A DNA stretch of 64,000 nt from Mercurialis annua. Taxonomy: Eukaryota; Streptophyta; Magnoliopsida; Malpighiales; Euphorbiaceae. The notes beneath the pieces are model-generated. The model was not told the origin of the DNA and did not search any database. It was given only the letters and a program-made list of their open reading frames with translations. A program made the position numbers and the translations under genes. Location: NCBI RefSeq assembly GCF_937616625.2, contig NC_065571.1, forward strand, positions 30,795,879 to 30,859,878, in the 5' to 3' direction. Shown piece by piece: positions 61,101 to 64,000 of the stretch; within the stretch, counting starts at the first letter, position 1, and every line of letters begins with the position of its first letter.

Positions 61101-62255
61101 GTTTAAAACGTTACAAAAAAATCCAAATATTTTTCCTTTTTAGCGATTTTAGCCTAAAGTTTGCATACATTATGAAACAAATCCAAATGTTTCACATTTT
61201 CAGCAATTTTAGCCAAATGTTTAAACAGTTTAATAATCCAATTCAAACGTTTAAAACATTACAATAAAAAAATCCAAACGTTTCACCTTTTTAGAGATTT
61301 AAGCAAAACGTTTAAAACATTACGAAACCAATTCAAAGGTTTAAGAACTTACAAAAAAAATCCTAACGTTTCACCTTCTTAGCGATTTAAGCCAAAGGTT
61401 TACAAACATTAAGAAACAAATCCACACGTTTCACCCTTTTATCAATTTAAGCCAAACGTTTAAAACGTTACGAAACCAATCCAAACATTTAAAACGTTAT
61501 GAAATAAATCCAAACGTTACACCTTTTTAACGATTTATGCCAACGTTTACAAAGGTTACGAAACAAATCCAAACGTTTACACTTTTAGCGATTTAAGCCA
61601 AACGTTTAAAACGTTATAAAACCCATACCAACATTCAATACGTTACGAAACAAATGCAAACGTATCGCCTTTTTATCTATTTGATCCAAAAGTAAACAAA
61701 CGTTATGAAATAAATCCAAACGTTTCACCTTTTTAGCAATTTAAGCCAAACATTTAAAACATTACGTAACCAATCCAAACGTTTAAAACATTATGAAACA
61801 AATTCAAACGTTTCACCTTTTTTTCGATTTAAGCCAAACGTTTAAAACATTACGAATTAAATCCAAACGTTTCACCTTTTTAGCGATTTATGATAAACGT
61901 TTACAAACATTACGAAATAAATCCAAACGTTTCACCTTTTTAGCGATTTAAGCCAAACGTTTAAAATGTTACGAAACCAATACAAATGTTTAAAACATTA
62001 GGAAAAAAATCCTAATGTTTCACCTTTTTAGTGATTTAAGCCAAAATGTTACGAAACAAATCCTAACGTTTCAGCTTTTTAACGATTTAAGTCAAACATT
62101 TAAAATGTTACGAAACAAATCCAAACGTTTCACCTTTTTAGCGATTTAAGCCAAACGTTTAAAACGTTACGAAACCAATCCAAACGTTTAAAATATCACG
62201 AAAAAAATCTAAACTTTTGTTCTTTTTAGCAATTTAAGCCAAAAGTTTACAAACA
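55186..62255 (+). repeat. Satellite array, segment 6
   Basis: Seven kb of the same monomers in the same orientation. The order of variants at 59740-62250 matches 30360-32930, and 58670-59280 matches 24280-24850. A local repeat of roughly 700 bp is visible at 58985 and 59690 (TTTTTAATTTTTTAT...CGTAACGAAAC). No gene. Confidence 0.94.
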
Positions 62256-62602
62256 TGCAATATCCCGTAAAATTTTACATTTATTTTTTGATAATTTCCG
62301 ACAATTTTCCGGTCGTTTTGAAGTAACTTCGATGATAGCGGTTTGATTCGAGTTGGTATGGGATTGGGGTTGATTTAGGTTCAACCATTTTAATTTCTAT
62401 TTTAAAAAATAAAAAAAAAATATTGTAACACAATTCTCGTTCGAGAATTTTATGATTCTCGAACGAGAATCATGTTGGGGCCCTAGTCTCGTTCGAGACC
62501 AGGCCATTCCCGAACGGGAATCAGGCTTGAAAGGCCATTCCCGTTCGAAACTTTCCATCCTTGCGAGGGGTCATGTTCGTCCTTTGTTCTAACCTATTCC
62601 GA
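62256..62602 (+). repeat. Start of a plus-strand B-like LTR, interrupted
   Basis: TGCAATATCCCGTAAAA resembles the B LTR start (TGTAATATCCCGTAAAA), in the opposite orientation to B. Palindromes TTCTCGTTCGAGAA, ATTCTCGAACGAGAAT and GGCCATTCCCGAACGGGAAT lie at 62430-62550. It is cut at 62602 by LTR F. Confidence 0.75.
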
Positions 62603-62862
62603 TGTAATACCTCAAAATATTAAATTATCTGATTGGACCACGTGTCCAGTCTGGATTTGCCACAGTGGCAAAATCGGAAAGTTTTCCGATAAATAAGTTT
62701 TAGTAGGTCGGTTTTGGAAAGGATTATATGCGAGGAATTTAATAATATATTTCAATTCTAAAGACAAAATTGGAATTGAAAAGAAAAATGTTAAGAAAGT
62801 CGTAAAATAAAGTACAGGGACTAAAATGGTAATTTAGCCATATAAATTCCGAAGTGAAAATT

Positions 62863-62884
62863 ATTTCGCCAAGGCCCGCGAAAT
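62863..62884 (+). promoter_or_regulatory. Conserved inverted repeat in LTR F
   Basis: ATTTCGC and GCGAAAT with an 8-base spacer. The spacer differs by one base from A and C, the arms do not. Confidence 0.5.
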
Positions 62885-63588
62885 GTTTTATAGTATATGT
62901 GGTAAAAGTTTCGGGTCAATCGGAGACCTTTTAAAATTTGGACGCGGATGCGTTTTGGGCTAAATTGCAACTTTTGAGAAGTTTAAGGGCTAAAGTGTAA
63001 ATTAGCTAATTAAGTCTCGAGAATAGTAATTAAAAGATTTTGGCGGAAAATAATAATATTGAGTTAGTATTATTTATATGAATATAAATAATACGTAATT
63101 GATCGTGTTAAAAGGATAATTTAACCATTTGGTTAAATTAGAAAGTTTAAAAGAGAAATGGTTTAAGATAAAGAAATGAAGGATCAAAATGGCAAATTTG
63201 CCAACTTATATGTTACATTCCTTACGCATAAGGAATGGGAAAGGATCAAAAGGAGAAAAGGAAGGTTACAGAAGCTTTCGACGATCGATTACGATCCGTC
63301 GCCGTTTCACCGTTTCTCGTCCAAATCGAGCGTTCTTTATATCGATTCGTTCAGAATTTGATTCTCTATCATCTTTGAGCTTCAAATTAAGGTAACCTCG
63401 ACGTTTTTGTTGCTGAAATTGAGAATAAGGGCTGTTTCTATTTTAAACGAATCGAACGAATCGTAATCGCGTTTCTAGTGTCGTTTTGATGAATTTGGAG
63501 TTGAGTTTATGTGAAAATAAAATAGGAGCATGACAGAATCGAGTTTAAGCACGTCGGAATAGTCCAAAAACGAGTCGAGGAGCTACGG

Positions 63589-63875
63589 GGCCGCGTAACA
63601 TAGTTACGCGGGCGCGTAACCATGTTGCGCGGGCGCGTAACCATGTTGCGCGGGCGCGTAACCATGTTGCGCGGGCGCGTAACCATGTTGCGCGGGCGCG
63701 TAACCATGTTGCGCGGGCGCGTAACCATGTTGCGCGGGCGCGTACCATGTTGCGCGGGCGCGTAACCATCTTACGCGGGCGCGTAAGTATGTTACGCGGG
63801 CGCGTAACAATCTTGCGCGGGCGCGCAATCACTTTGCGCGGGCGCGCAACTATCTTGCGCGGGCGCGCATTAAGG
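63589..63875 (+). repeat. GC-rich minisatellite in LTR F (21-bp period)
   Basis: About 13 units of the type GCGGGCGCGTAACCATGTTGC. The first half is nearly perfect and the second half varied. The long Arg-rich frames on both strands here come from the repeat. Confidence 0.92.
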
Positions 63876-64000
63876 CTATGCGGTCGCACAACTTATTCGA
63901 AGCACCTAAAGGTTATTTTCGCCCCGCTATGACCCCGTTTTCCGACTTTAAGAGCGTCGGACATTGAAAATGAAACATGAGCCCCAAAAACGAGAAATTT

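Larger units (their letters stand above)
62603..64000 (+). repeat. LTR F, A/C-like, partial at window edge
   Basis: It starts TGTAATACCTCAAAATATT and shares the conserved U3 block (62863-62970), a donor-like GTAACC at 63392 and a GC-rich array (63589-63875) with the A and C LTRs. The target duplication would be TCCGA (62598-62602). Its 3' part lies outside the window. Confidence 0.85.

Noticed and set aside
63507..63932. Arg-rich open frames of 60-114 codons on both strands
   Set aside because: They follow the 21-bp GC-rich array in LTR F; every frame stays open because the period is a multiple of 3.

Overview
The window reads as plant nuclear heterochromatin, probably from a eudicot and probably pericentromeric. 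I see no host gene. The evidence is several Ty3/gypsy LTR retrotransposons of the long-LTR, chromodomain-bearing type (Tekay/Del-like chromoviruses, initiator-Met-tRNA primer sites), a Stowaway-type MITE with the plant CTCCCTCCGTCCC end, and about 22 kb of a short AT-rich satellite into which the elements are inserted. The species cannot be named from this sequence.

Layout. (1) 1-24151: a minus-strand gypsy element (element B). Its pol runs off the left edge, its broken gag is at 444-1964, and its 2.9-kb LTR is at 21251-24151. It is split just upstream of the gag start by an 18.9-kb plus-strand unit (element A, 1973-20908) with perfect 5-bp target duplications (CTAAG). Element A carries two outer LTRs of about 2.6-2.7 kb and two inner LTRs of a second subfamily (C), embedded in strongly decayed internal sequence. 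No intact gag or pol remains in it. (2) 24152-40315: satellite of about 59-bp monomers, all in one orientation. It contains a 1,326-bp higher-order repeat present three times, two related foldback MITEs (one truncated), a 1,290-bp solo LTR with its target duplication, and a roughly 48-bp LTR-end scar. (3) 40316-51879: a structurally complete but coding-dead minus-strand element (D, 11.6 kb, target duplication TTTAA) with recognisable gag, protease, RT, RNase H, integrase and chromodomain. A Stowaway MITE sits in its 3' LTR. (4) 51880-62255: satellite again, interrupted by a truncated LTR (52870-55185) with large TA/TACA microsatellites. (5) 62256-64000: a plus-strand B-like LTR start, into which another A/C-like LTR (F) has inserted; F runs off the right edge.

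How the parts relate. Outside the MITEs and the solo LTR, most non-satellite sequence belongs to one family of related long-LTR gypsy elements at different stages of decay. Across the subfamilies the LTRs share a TATA box (A, C), a splice-donor-like and later splice-acceptor-like site, and a small inverted repeat. At one homologous position each carries a different GC-rich or palindromic minisatellite. The most interesting points are those minisatellites, the candidate intron inside the LTR, the chimeric four-LTR element A, and the higher-order, patchwork evolution of the satellite.
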